This document shows positions 24,445-33,014 of a DNA stretch of 64,000 bases, piece after piece. Made by a program: the position numbers and the translations under genes. The stretch covers positions 62,001-126,000 of the forward strand of contig CAVPDG010000024.1 in assembly GCA_963702535.1 (NCBI GenBank), read 5' to 3'. Numbering within the stretch: position 1 is the stretch's first letter; the number at the start of each line of letters is the position of its first letter. The stretch is from CAVPDG01 sp963702535 (GTDB lineage Bacteria; Chloroflexota; Anaerolineae; Anaerolineales; UBA4823). Under the pieces are notes generated by a model that ran no database searches, was not told where the DNA came from, and was given only the letters and a program-made list of their open reading frames with translations.

Positions 24445-24746
24445 TGTTCCGCATGATACAGGTGACAGGCGAAAGCCTGTCACCTCTTTTTCATGAAGGG
24501 GATTACGTTTTGATCACAACGATCCCCTTCGTGGTTAAGCGGGTCAAAGCTGGCGATACGATCCTCTTCCGGCACCCCATTTATGGCACGCTGATCAAGC
24601 AGGTGGAGGGGATCGATGCCGAGCTGGGCACGCTCTCGGTGATCGGCACCCATCCGGACAGCGTGGATAGCCGGCGCTTTGGTCCCATCCGGCAGCAGGA
24701 TGTGATCGGCAAGGTGCTGTGGCGCATCCCCAGACCGGCTGGATAA
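24444..24746 (+). CDS. sodX: Nickel-type superoxide dismutase maturation protease
   Basis: A 100-residue S26-family (signal-peptidase-like) protease. The nucleophile is S11 in VTGESLSPLF, and K52 in YGTLIKQVEGI is the general base; GDTILFRHP and GTHPDSVDSRRFGPI are further family blocks. There is no membrane anchor, as in other SodX proteins. It cleaves the SodN precursor to free the His1 nickel ligand. The start overlaps the sodN stop (TAATG), showing translational coupling. A terminator-like hairpin lies within codons 6-16 (see 24461), which may reduce protease expression relative to enzyme. Intact. Confidence 0.9.
   Translation: MFRMIQVTGESLSPLFHEGDYVLITTIPFVVKRVKAGDTILFRHPIYGTLIKQVEGIDAELGTLSVIGTHPDSVDSRRFGPIRQQDVIGKVLWRIPRPAG
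24461..24491 (+). terminator. Terminator-like hairpin inside the sodX coding sequence
   Basis: GGTGACAGGC (24461-24470) pairs perfectly with GCCTGTCACC (24475-24484) around a GAAA tetraloop and is followed by TCTTTTTC. It starts 17 bases into sodX and encodes the catalytic serine region. Confidence 0.8.
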
Positions 24747-24791
24747 GCCGGTAAGAGGGGGGAAAGCCCATGCGATTGGCATAAACAGCTC

Positions 24792-25721
24792 GTGGAAGGA
24801 CGACCCCAAGTCAATCCGTTGTTCGTGCTGGCGTTCGGCATCCTGGCGGTATCCAGCGCATCGATCTTCGTGCGTTACGCCCAGGAGACAGCCCCTTCGC
24901 TGGTGATCGCGGCATGGCGTTTAGCGCTGGCGGCGCTGATCCTCGCCCCGCTGGCGTTGCGCCGCGACCGCAAGGCGCTGCAAGGCTTGCAGCGGGGCGA
25001 GCTGGCGCTGGCGCTCTTCTCGGGATTGTTCCTGGCGCTGCACTTCGCCACGTGGATCTCGTCGCTGGAGTTTACGACGGTCGCCAGCTCGGCGGTGCTG
25101 GTGACGACCACGCCGCTGTGGGTGGCGCTGGCGTCGCCGTTCTTGCTCAAAGAGCCCATCACCCGGCCGATCCTGACCGGCATGCTGCTGGCGCTGGCAG
25201 GGGGGATCATCATCGGGTTGAGCGATACTTGCACCTGGCAGGCGGGCAGGCTGGCTTGCCCGGGATTGGATGAGATGGTACGGGGCCGCGCTTTCCTGGG
25301 GGATATCCTGGCGCTGGCGGGAGCGATCTTCGCCGCGGCGTATGTGATCATCGGGCGCAAGCTGCGCGGCAACCTGACCCTGTTGAGCTACATTTTCCTG
25401 GTTTATGGCGTGGCTGCCGTCGTCCTGGTGGGGATGATGCTGCTGGCGAGGAAGCCCGCCTTCGGTTACCCACCCATCACCTACCTGTGGTTCCTGCTGC
25501 TGGCGATCTTCCCGCAACTGCTGGGGCACTCCTCGTTCAACTGGGCGCTCAAGTACGTCTCAGCAGCCTACGTGTCGGTGACCTTGCTGGGCGAGCCGAT
25601 CGGGGCGACGATCCTGGCTTACTTTTTGCTGGGTGAGGCGCCAGCGGCGATCCAGGTTTTTGGTGCTATACTTATCCTTGCGGGCATCTTTATTGCATCC
25701 CGGCATCCCGAGTCGAGGTAA
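24792..25721 (+). CDS. EamA/DMT-family transporter
   Basis: A 309-residue inner-membrane protein with ten predicted helices in two homologous EamA halves. The first half is LFVLAFGILAVSSASIFVRY through helix five (ILTGMLLALAGGIIIGLSD); the second starts at LGDILALAGAIFAAAYVIIG and ends IQVFGAILILAGIFIASRHP. Drug/metabolite transporters of this group export amino acids, nucleobases or other small metabolites by ion or substrate exchange. The start is GTG at 24792; no strong ribosome-binding site is seen, so read-through from sodX is possible. Intact. Confidence 0.88.
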   Translation: MEGRPQVNPLFVLAFGILAVSSASIFVRYAQETAPSLVIAAWRLALAALILAPLALRRDRKALQGLQRGELALALFSGLFLALHFATWISSLEFTTVASSAVLVTTTPLWVALASPFLLKEPITRPILTGMLLALAGGIIIGLSDTCTWQAGRLACPGLDEMVRGRAFLGDILALAGAIFAAAYVIIGRKLRGNLTLLSYIFLVYGVAAVVLVGMMLLARKPAFGYPPITYLWFLLLAIFPQLLGHSSFNWALKYVSAAYVSVTLLGEPIGATILAYFLLGEAPAAIQVFGAILILAGIFIASRHPESR

Positions 25722-25760
25722 AACGGGCATAGACCCGCTGGTTGGCGGTTTATTTGCAGC

Positions 25761-28001
25761 ATGGCAAAAAAAGGACCGGCATCTCCCCCCACTGAAAAAC
25801 CGCAAGGCAAGCTCGACACAGCCATGACGACCCTGACCCATTTCCAGCGCTTCGCCTGGGATGTGGGTGGGATTCTGCTGCTGGCGCTGGCGCTCATGTC
25901 TTTGCTTGCCATCCTGCTGCCAGAAGCCGCCTCGGGCGTGCTGCTGGGCTGGTGGGCGGGCTTCCTGGCGACGTGGTTCGGCTGGGGGGCAGTCTGGGTG
26001 GTGGTGGCGATCGCAGCCGGCGGGCTGGTGATGCTGCGCCGCTCCAGCGCAAACCCGGCAGTCCTGCGCTGGGGCAGGGTGATCGCCTTCGAGGTGGCTG
26101 CCTTCTGCAGCCTGGGCTTGCTGGCAGCCATCGGGGGCACGTCGATCGAGCGCGCCGATGCGGGTCTGGATGGGGGCAGGGTGGGCTGGTCGCTTTCCTA
26201 TGTGCTCGGCTTGCTGCTGGAGCCGCTGGGGATGGACGCCAGGGGCTGGCAGGCGCTGATCTGGGGCGGGCTGTTCGTCGTGTTTATGGCGCTGGCGCTG
26301 GGATTCGTGGGCTGGCTGCTGGCATGGTCGGCGAGGACGCTGGCGGCAGCCGGCGCTCCCGAGACGGCAGGCGCCGGATTGGAGCCGATGCTCAGCCTCT
26401 CGCCAGTGCAGAGCGGGGGGACATCCTCCGTGCTCGACATGGGCGGCAAGAAGAAACGCGTCCCGCTTCCTGCCGAGTTCCGTAAAAAGCTGCACCTGCA
26501 GGAAGAAGTAGAAGAACCGGTTGAGAGCGCGCCGCCGCCGCCCAGAGATGACCGCCTCCCGCCGCTGGACCTGCTGGTGGCTGAGCAGGCGCAGCGACAG
26601 GATGAGCGCAACATCAACCTGACCGCCGGGCTGATCGAGAAGACGCTGGCGGAGTTTGGCATCCCCGCCAAGGTGGTGGGATTCCGCATGGGTCCCACGG
26701 TGACGCAGTTTGCCGTGGAGCCCGGGTTCATGGAGAAAACGGGAGGCAACACGGAGAGCGACGCCGCCAAGCAGAAGGTGCGCGTGGCGCAGATCTCGGC
26801 GCTGAACCGCGACCTGGCGCTGGCGCTCTCTGCCGAGCGGCTGCGCATCGAAGCGCCGGTGCCCGGGCGCCCGTACGTGGGCATCGAGGTGCCCAACGCC
26901 CGCTCCACCGTGGTGCGCCTGCGCCCGATCCTGGAGACCGAGGCTTTCTACAAGGTGGGATCGCAGCTGGCGATCGCCATGGGGCGGGATGTCTCCGGGC
27001 AGCCGGTGGTCACCGACCTGACGCGCATGCCGCACCTGCTCATCGCCGGCACGACCGGCTCGGGTAAATCGGTGTGCATCGCCGCGCTGACGCTGTGCCT
27101 GGTGATGAACAACACGCCGGAAGACCTGCGCCTGGTGATGATCGACCCGAAGATGGTGGAGCTGGTGCGCTTCAACGGCATGCCGCACCTGTACGGGCAG
27201 GTCGAGACCGACCTGCAGCGCATCCTGGGCGTGCTGCGCTGGACGGTGGCGGAGATGGACCGGCGCTACAAGCTGCTGGAGGCGTCGCACTCGCGCAACC
27301 TGGATAGCTATAACCGCAAGGTGCGCCGGCGCAAGGGCGAGGCGCCCCTGCCGCGCATCGTGGTGCTGATCGACGAGCTGGCAGACCTGATGATGTCTGC
27401 GCCGGAGCAGACGGAGCCGGCGCTGGTGCGCCTGGCGCAGATGGCGCGGGCGACCGGCATCCACCTGGTGGTGGCGACGCAGCGCCCCAGCACAGACGTT
27501 GTGACCGGGCTGATCAAAGCCAACTTCCCGGCGCGCATCTCTTTTGCCGTGGCGTCCTCGGTCAATTCGCGCGTCATCCTGGATACCACCGGCGCGGAAA
27601 GCCTGCTGGGGCATGGCGATATGCTCTTCCTGCCGCCGGAGGCTTCGGGACCGGTGCGGGCGCAAGGGGTGATGGTGAGCGACCAGGAGCTGGAGCGGGT
27701 GACCACCTTCTGGCAGAACACCGGTTTTTACCAGGGCGAAGCCACAGCGCCCTGGGAAGAAGCGCTCAAGGCGGAGTCGGTGCTGGCGGAGCGGGATAAT
27801 CTGGTGGAGCAAGCCATCACCGTGGTGCGCGATGAGCGGCGCGCCAGCGCCTCCTTGCTGCAGCGCCGCTTGCGCATCGGCTACCCGCGAGCAGCGCGCC
27901 TGATCGACGAGCTGGAAGAGCTGGGCGTGGTGGGACCGTCGCAGGGGGGCGGCAGGGACCGGGATGTGCTCATCGCTCCCGAAGCGGAGGGCGAGGATTA
28001 A
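25761..28001 (+). CDS. ftsK: FtsK/SpoIIIE DNA translocase
   Basis: A 746-residue division-linked DNA pump. Four transmembrane helices lie within residues 30-200, then a short linker (about 205-270) carrying VEEPVESAPPPPRD. The alpha domain begins near LLVAEQAQRQDERNINL. The RecA-like motor has Walker A AGTTGSGKS (about 429-437), MIDPKMVELVRFNGMPHL, Walker B IVVLIDELADLMM, and VVATQRPSTDVVTGLIKANF. A winged-helix gamma domain closes the protein (ASASLLQRRLRIGYPRAARL). It moves chromosome ends through the closing septum and activates dimer resolution. The 2.2-kb frame is intact, notable given the many breaks elsewhere. Confidence 0.95.
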   Translation: MAKKGPASPPTEKPQGKLDTAMTTLTHFQRFAWDVGGILLLALALMSLLAILLPEAASGVLLGWWAGFLATWFGWGAVWVVVAIAAGGLVMLRRSSANPAVLRWGRVIAFEVAAFCSLGLLAAIGGTSIERADAGLDGGRVGWSLSYVLGLLLEPLGMDARGWQALIWGGLFVVFMALALGFVGWLLAWSARTLAAAGAPETAGAGLEPMLSLSPVQSGGTSSVLDMGGKKKRVPLPAEFRKKLHLQEEVEEPVESAPPPPRDDRLPPLDLLVAEQAQRQDERNINLTAGLIEKTLAEFGIPAKVVGFRMGPTVTQFAVEPGFMEKTGGNTESDAAKQKVRVAQISALNRDLALALSAERLRIEAPVPGRPYVGIEVPNARSTVVRLRPILETEAFYKVGSQLAIAMGRDVSGQPVVTDLTRMPHLLIAGTTGSGKSVCIAALTLCLVMNNTPEDLRLVMIDPKMVELVRFNGMPHLYGQVETDLQRILGVLRWTVAEMDRRYKLLEASHSRNLDSYNRKVRRRKGEAPLPRIVVLIDELADLMMSAPEQTEPALVRLAQMARATGIHLVVATQRPSTDVVTGLIKANFPARISFAVASSVNSRVILDTTGAESLLGHGDMLFLPPEASGPVRAQGVMVSDQELERVTTFWQNTGFYQGEATAPWEEALKAESVLAERDNLVEQAITVVRDERRASASLLQRRLRIGYPRAARLIDELEELGVVGPSQGGGRDRDVLIAPEAEGED

Positions 28002-28076
28002 GATTCGATTTTGATCTCAGCCCCTGGCTTGACAGTCCCGTGTGCTGCTGATAGCATTAAAAAGTTAAGTGATCCT

Positions 28077-28111
28077 GCGAGAAATGGGGCGACGTGCGCC
28101 CTATTTTTCGG
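28077..28111. terminator. CCGAAAA-type hairpin after ftsK
   Basis: A GC core (GGGGCG/CGCCC) is flanked by GAGAAAT on the left and TATTTTTCGG on the right. It should end the ftsK transcript ahead of the phosphatidyltransferase gene. Confidence 0.6.
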
Positions 28112-28131
28112 AATGATATGGAGAGACTATC

Positions 28132-28780
28132 TTGGAGCAAGCCAATAAAACACCAACTCGCCTGACCCCGACGGACCAGATGCGCAAGCGATTTAAAGGG
28201 AGTGCTGGACCCGATCGGCGGCTTTCTCAACAGGCTGGGCTTGATGCCCAATACAGTCACCATCATTGGATTGGTCGGCAATACGATCGGCGCTTATTTC
28301 CTGGCGACCGGGCAGATGACCATTGGCGGGTTGCTGATCCTCGCCATGGGACCGGTGGACGCGCTGGATGGGACGATGGCGCGGCTGCGCGGTGAAGCCT
28401 CCAACTTCGGGGCTTTCGTCGATTCGGTGACGGACCGTTACTCGGAGCTGGTCATCTTCGGCGGCTTGCTGTTCTACTACCTGCAGCAGGGCGATGTATT
28501 GTATGCTTCGCTGGCTTACCTGGCAGCCGCCGGGGCGATCCTGGTATCTTATACGCGGGCGCGCTCGCAGTCTTTAGGGCTGGATACCAAGGTCGGCATC
28601 CTGACGCGCATGGAGCGCTACATCGTGCTTGCCCCGCTGCTGGTGCTCAGCCAATGGTTTGATTTTGCCCCCGAAATTGCGTTGTGGATCCTGGCGATCC
28701 TTGCCAACATCACCGCCTTGCAGCGCATCCTGGATGTGCGCCGCCAGGCGCACCAACAGAAATCCGATACTACGAGGTAA
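28132..28780 (+). CDS. CDP-alcohol phosphatidyltransferase, one early frame break
   Basis: A phospholipid-synthesis membrane enzyme of about 215 residues. TTG at 28132 with GGAGAGA upstream starts LEQANKTPTRLTPTDQMRKR; the frame changes near 28200 to VLDPIGGFLNRLGLMPNTVT. The catalytic motif DG-x2-AR-x8-G-x3-D-x3-D is complete in DALDGTMARLRGEASNFGAF plus VDSVTDR. About five helices follow. The enzyme transfers a phosphatidyl group from CDP-diacylglycerol to an alcohol; the acceptor (glycerol-phosphate, inositol-phosphate or other) cannot be decided. It precedes lgt by three bases, so lipid-linked functions are co-transcribed. Confidence 0.88.
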
Positions 28781-28783
28781 GCC

Positions 28784-29603
28784 ATGCCGGTAGGTTTTCA
28801 AGTCGGTCCGCTGTTTATCCGTTTTTACGGCATTATCCTGATGCTGGGGGCTGTCGCCGCGGCATTCGTCGCAGAGCGTGAAGTTCGCCGGCGCGGTTTG
28901 AACGCCGACCTGGTGTGGGACGCCCTGATCTGGCTGCTGGTGGGCGGGATCATCGGGGCGCGCCTGTGGCACGTGTTCACCCCGCCGCCCTCGATGGTCG
29001 AGCGCGGCATCACGGTGCAGTTCTATCTGACCCACCCGCTGGATATCTTGACGACGTGGAACGGCGGGTTGGGGCTGCCGGGGGCGGTGATCGGGGGTTT
29101 GGTTGGCGCTGTACCTGTTCTGCCGCCGCAAGAAGCTGAACTTCCTGGTGTGGGTGGATATCGCCGCGCCGGCGCTGGCGTTGGGACAGGCGATCGGTCG
29201 CTGGGGGAACTACGTCAACCAGGAGCTGTACGGCGCGCCCACCAGCCTGCCGTGGAGGATCTTCATCGCCCCGGCGAACCGCCTGCCGGGTTACGAGAAT
29301 GTGGCTTATTACCACCCCTTGTTCCTGTACGAGTCGCTGTGGAATTTTGCCAATTTCTTGCTGCTGATGTGGCTGAGCAGGAAGCAATCCGAAAAGCTGC
29401 TGCCCGGCGATATCTTCCTGGTGTACCTCATCGTCTACCCATTTGGGCGCTTCATGCTGGAATTTTTACGCCTCGACCCATCCATGGTGGGCGGTATCAA
29501 CATCAACCAGATGATCATGCTGGTGGTGGGGGTGCTTGCTGCCGCGACGCTCATCTGGCGCCACGTCCGGCGCCGCCCGACCGCCAATCCAAGCGCTGCC
29601 TAA
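28784..29603 (+). CDS. lgt: Prolipoprotein diacylglyceryl transferase, one frame break
   Basis: An integral membrane enzyme of about 272 residues that transfers diacylglycerol to the lipobox cysteine of prolipoproteins. Seven helices; PLFIRFYGIILMLGAVAAAF at the start, then WNGGLGLPGAVIGG, a frame change near 29100, ALYLFCRRKKLNFLVWVDIA, and the signature GRWGNYVNQELYGAP. The end reads INQMIMLVVGVLAAATLIW. The many lipoproteins in this window are its likely substrates. The ATG is three bases after the phosphatidyltransferase stop. The break is probably a read error since the gene is essential in most diderm bacteria and the frame resumes exactly. Confidence 0.92.
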
Positions 29604-29703
29604 CTCACATTATTGATAGCAGGACTGCTTTCTCATTGGCAGGATGCCCCGGATTAGTTATAGTATCTATCCGAGCCATATCATCAGAACCGTACTGGTA
29701 ACT

Positions 29704-29754
29704 CCGAAAAATGGGGTGCGTGGGGATGTACACCCCCTGCACCCCATTTTTCGG
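29704..29754. terminator. CCGAAAA-type perfect hairpin after lgt
   Basis: CCGAAAAATGGGGTG (29704-29718) is fully complementary to CACCCCATTTTTCGG (29740-29754), with an inner GGGG/CCCC pair. It is a symmetric, two-way terminator between lgt and the ABC operon. Confidence 0.8.
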
Positions 29755-29785
29755 GTCAGTCTTTAAGACAAAATGTAGCGCCAGG

Positions 29786-30727
29786 ATGATCATTACCCAG
29801 GATCTAGCCAAGAAATTCGATGAGTTTTGGGCGGTAGACGGCATCGACCTGCGCGTCGAAGCCGGTCAGGTGCTGGCGCTGCTGGGTCCCAACGGGGCGG
29901 GGAAAACCACCACGGTGCGCATGCTCACCTCGGTGCTGCGCCCAACGCGCGGGCGAGCGAGCATCGCCGGGTATGACGTTGTGGAAGAGCCGGAAAAAGT
30001 GCGGGCGGCGGTAGGCGTGCTGACCGAGCAGCACGGGCTGTACGGGCGCATGCCAGCGGGCGAGTACCTGGATTTCTTCGGGCGGATCTATGGGATGGAC
30101 GCCAAAACCCGGCGCAGTCGCGCCCAGAAGCTGCTGGAGGATTTCGGGCTGCTCGACTACACGGCGCGGCGCATCTCCGATTACTCGAAAGGCATGCGCC
30201 AAAAGCTGGCGCTGGCGCGGGCGTTGATCCACAATCCGCCGGTGCTGCTGCTGGACGAGCCCACCTCTGCCATGGACCCGGAGAGCGCCCACCTGGTGCG
30301 CAACGCCATCCGCGAGCTGCGCTCTGCCAGCCGGGCGATTATCATCTGCACGCATAACCTGGCGGAGGCGGAAGAGCTCTCCGACCAGATCGCCATCATC
30401 CGCCGGGGCAGGATCATCGCCAGCGGTCCACCGAACGAGCTCAAGCTGAGCTATCTCGGTCCGGCAGTGTTCGAGGTGCGCCTGGGCAGCGCGCTGAACG
30501 GCGCTGCGCTCAGCCTGCCCCCGGGCGTGACATTGTGCGAGCAGGGTGAGAACTGGCTGCGCTACCAGACCGCCTGCCCGCTGGAGGCTAACCCGGCGGT
30601 GCTCAACAGCCTGCTGAGCCACGGCTTGCCCGTGGTGGGGCTGTACGAAATCCCCCGCAGCCTGGAGCAGGTGTACATGAATGCGATCAACACTCCGGAA
30701 ATGAAAGCGCAGGTACTGGATGGTTAG
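29786..30727 (+). CDS. ABC transporter ATPase (ABC-2 export type)
   Basis: The nucleotide-binding subunit, 313 residues from ATG 29786. Walker A LLGPNGAGKTTTVRML, Q-loop TEQHGLYG, signature YSKGMRQKLALARALI, Walker B VLLLDEPTSAMDPES, and the switch His in IICTHNLAEAE are all present. The signature is YSKGM rather than LSGGQ, as in many ABC-2 (CcmA/DrrA) exporters. A C-terminal 90-residue regulatory segment follows, similar to the end of DrrA/NodI-type proteins. The stop overlaps the permease start by eight bases. Substrate unknown. Intact. Confidence 0.93.
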   Translation: MIITQDLAKKFDEFWAVDGIDLRVEAGQVLALLGPNGAGKTTTVRMLTSVLRPTRGRASIAGYDVVEEPEKVRAAVGVLTEQHGLYGRMPAGEYLDFFGRIYGMDAKTRRSRAQKLLEDFGLLDYTARRISDYSKGMRQKLALARALIHNPPVLLLDEPTSAMDPESAHLVRNAIRELRSASRAIIICTHNLAEAEELSDQIAIIRRGRIIASGPPNELKLSYLGPAVFEVRLGSALNGAALSLPPGVTLCEQGENWLRYQTACPLEANPAVLNSLLSHGLPVVGLYEIPRSLEQVYMNAINTPEMKAQVLDG

Positions 30728-32153
30728 ACTCACCGGGCTGGATCTGGGCAGGGCGCTGCTGATCACGCGCCGTGAGGTGCGCGACCAGGTGCGTGACTGG
30801 AGGGTCATCTTCCCGATCCTGATCCTGACCCTGTTCTTCCCGGGCTTGATGAATTTCACCGCCGAGCGGGTGGTCTCCTTCGTGCAGCGCTACGGCGCGC
30901 CGATCGTCGGCGAGCGGCTGATCCCGTTCCTGCTTCTGATCGTGGGCTTCTTTCCCATCTCGGTCTCGCTGGTGATCGCGCTGGAGAGCTTTGTGGGCGA
31001 GAAAGAGCGGCGCAGCATCGAGCCGTTGCTGGGCAGCCCGCTGAGCGACGGGCAGATCTACCTGGGCAAGCTGCTGGCTGCCCTGCTGCCGCCCCTGCTG
31101 ATGGCTTACCTGGGGATCACCGTTTACCTGGTGGGCGTGTACAAGCAGGTGGGATGGACGGCGCCGCCGGTGCTGCTGGTGCAGGTGCTCCTGCTCACCC
31201 TGGTGCAGGCGCTGCTCATGGTCAGCGGCGCGGTGGTGATCTCCTCGCAGGCTACCTCCGTACGCTCGGCAAACCTGCTGGCATCTTTCATTATTATCCC
31301 CATGGCGTTGCTCATCCAGGGCGAAGCGATCATCATGTTCTGGGCGCGCTACAGCGTCCTGTGGTGGGTGATCGTCGGGCAGGTCTTCATCGCTATCCTG
31401 CTGATCCGCACCGGGGTCGCCCATTTCAACCGGGAGGAGCTGCTGGGCAGGGAGCTGGATACGCTGAATTTGGGCTGGGCATTCCGCCAGTTTCGAGCAT
31501 CGTTCAAGGGCAGGGCGACCTCGCTCGGGAGCTGGTTCACCCAGGAGCTGTGGGGGACGCTGCGCAAGATGGCTCTGCCGGTGGTGATCATGACCCTTGC
31601 CCTTGGCGCGGCGCTGCTGATTGGCGCATCGCAGGCAAAGGTGTTCGTGCTGCCTCCCGAGCTCTTGAACTGGAGTAACCTGGACCAGGGCTTCTTGCAA
31701 GGGCTGGAGAGCATGCGCTTCTTTTCGGTGTCGGGCGTGGGCACGGTGTGGCTGCACAACCTGCGCGCCATCGCCCTGGCGACGCTGTTCGGCGTCTTCT
31801 CATTTGGCGTATTGGGCGTGCTGGTCTTGATGCTGCCCTTCATCCTGATCGGTTATTTCATGGCGAGCATGAGCTCCACGGGGCTGCCGGTGACAACCTT
31901 CCTGGCCGCCATGGTCCTCCCGCATGGCATCCTGGAGATCCCCGCCATCATCCTGGCTGGCGCTGCCATCCTGCGCCTGGGAGCGACGCTGGCTGCTCCA
32001 GCCAAAGACAAGACGATCGGCGAGGCATGGATCGCCGCCCTGGCGGATTGGGCGAAGGTCATGCTCAGCCTGGTGTTGCCTTTGCTCCTGGGCGCTGCCT
32101 TGTTAGAAGTCCTGGTCACTCCGCGCATTGCCGTCTGGCTGCTCGGAGGTTGA
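30720..32153 (+). CDS. ABC-2 permease with C-terminal SpoIIM-like (stage II sporulation M) domain
   Basis: A 477-residue membrane protein made of two parts. The first (about 1-240) is an ABC-2 permease: RREVRDQVRDWRVIFPILIL, the large exported loop, ESFVGEKERRSIEPLLGSPL, then a run of helices. The second (about 275-477) resembles SpoIIM/DUF95 proteins: an amphipathic stretch, TVWLHNLRAIALATLFGVFS, LPFILIGYFMASMSSTG, and VLPHGILEIPAIILAGAAIL, the PHGxxE(I/L)P motif being the hallmark. The combination suggests an exporter coupled to a SpoIIM-type membrane module; no substrate evident. Overlaps the ATPase gene. Intact. Confidence 0.82.
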   Translation: MVRLTGLDLGRALLITRREVRDQVRDWRVIFPILILTLFFPGLMNFTAERVVSFVQRYGAPIVGERLIPFLLLIVGFFPISVSLVIALESFVGEKERRSIEPLLGSPLSDGQIYLGKLLAALLPPLLMAYLGITVYLVGVYKQVGWTAPPVLLVQVLLLTLVQALLMVSGAVVISSQATSVRSANLLASFIIIPMALLIQGEAIIMFWARYSVLWWVIVGQVFIAILLIRTGVAHFNREELLGRELDTLNLGWAFRQFRASFKGRATSLGSWFTQELWGTLRKMALPVVIMTLALGAALLIGASQAKVFVLPPELLNWSNLDQGFLQGLESMRFFSVSGVGTVWLHNLRAIALATLFGVFSFGVLGVLVLMLPFILIGYFMASMSSTGLPVTTFLAAMVLPHGILEIPAIILAGAAILRLGATLAAPAKDKTIGEAWIAALADWAKVMLSLVLPLLLGAALLEVLVTPRIAVWLLGG

Positions 32154-32176
32154 TGTCCCTTTTTGGAGGTAATCGT

Positions 32177-32932
32177 ATGCCAAAGTTGGTATTTCTGGGA
32201 ACAGCGAGCGCTGTACCGGATGAGAATCATGAAAACACGTACATGGCAGTCCTGGGTCGCCAGCAGACGATCCTGATCGACTGCTCGAACAACGCATTCG
32301 TGCGCCTGGAGCAAGCCGGGATCCACTATGGGGACATCAGCGATGTAATCCTGACGCATTTCCACCCTGACCATGTTTCCGGGTTGCCTTCACTGCTGCT
32401 GGATATGTGGCTGATGGGCAGGAAAACGCCGCTGAAGATCTACGGGTTAGCCTACACGCTCGAGCGCATGGAAAAGCTGATGGAGGCTTATGATTGGGAT
32501 TCGTGGCCCGGGTTCTTCCCGGTGACCTTCCACCCGGTGGCGGCTGAGGAGCTGGCGCCCGTGCTGGAGAGCGGCGAGTTCAGGGTGACTGCCTCGCCGG
32601 TGCACCACCTGATCCCCAATATCGGCTTGCGCGTCGATTGCCTGGAGAGCGGGAAATCCTTTGCTTATTCGTGCGATACGGAGCCATGCGCGGAGGTGGT
32701 GCGCCTGGCGCAGGGTGTGGATGTGCTGGTGCATGAATGCGGCGGACCTTCCATCGGGCATACCTCGCCAGATAAGGCGGGCGAGACAGCCAGCCGCGCC
32801 GAGGCGGGATCGCTCTTCCTGATCCATTACAAGACGCGCGGCGTGGATGTGCCGGGGCTGGCGCTGGCAGCCAGCCAGACTTACAGCGGTCTGGTCACCA
32901 TTGCTGAAGATTTTATGAAGCTGGACCTCTAA
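32177..32932 (+). CDS. Metallo-beta-lactamase-fold hydrolase (RNase Z-like)
   Basis: A 251-residue cytoplasmic hydrolase. N-terminal LVFLGTASAVPDENHENTYM and the zinc motif LTHFHPDHVSGLPSLLLDMW (HxHxDH) are typical of the RNase Z/arylsulfatase-like branch. Further ligands appear as SPVHHLIPNIGLRV and YSCDTEPCAEV, and VHECGGP; the usual PHxH-like loop follows. GGAGG lies upstream of the ATG at 32177. It could process tRNA 3' ends or hydrolyse phosphodiesters; the exosite that defines true tRNase Z was not recognised. Intact and followed by a bidirectional terminator. Confidence 0.85.
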   Translation: MPKLVFLGTASAVPDENHENTYMAVLGRQQTILIDCSNNAFVRLEQAGIHYGDISDVILTHFHPDHVSGLPSLLLDMWLMGRKTPLKIYGLAYTLERMEKLMEAYDWDSWPGFFPVTFHPVAAEELAPVLESGEFRVTASPVHHLIPNIGLRVDCLESGKSFAYSCDTEPCAEVVRLAQGVDVLVHECGGPSIGHTSPDKAGETASRAEAGSLFLIHYKTRGVDVPGLALAASQTYSGLVTIAEDFMKLDL

Positions 32933-32947
32933 TAGGTTAGAAGGATA

Positions 32948-33001
32948 CCGAAAATGAGAGTGCAGAGCGGGTTGCGCCCGCTCTGCACTCTTATTTTTTG
33001 G
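32948..33001. terminator. CCGAAAA-type terminator between convergent genes
   Basis: AGAGTGCAGAGCGGG pairs perfectly with CCCGCTCTGCACTCT around TTGCG; the outer parts are CCGAAAATG and TATTTTTTGG. It ends both the metallo-hydrolase (+) and HNH (-) transcripts. Confidence 0.85.
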
Positions 33002-33014
33002 GTTGTCCTCAAAT

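Noticed and set aside
25560..27812. 750-codon open frame on the minus strand opposite ftsK
   Set aside because: Composition (His/Arg/Gln-rich, no domains) is that of an antisense shadow of a GC-rich gene; the plus strand encodes a full FtsK.
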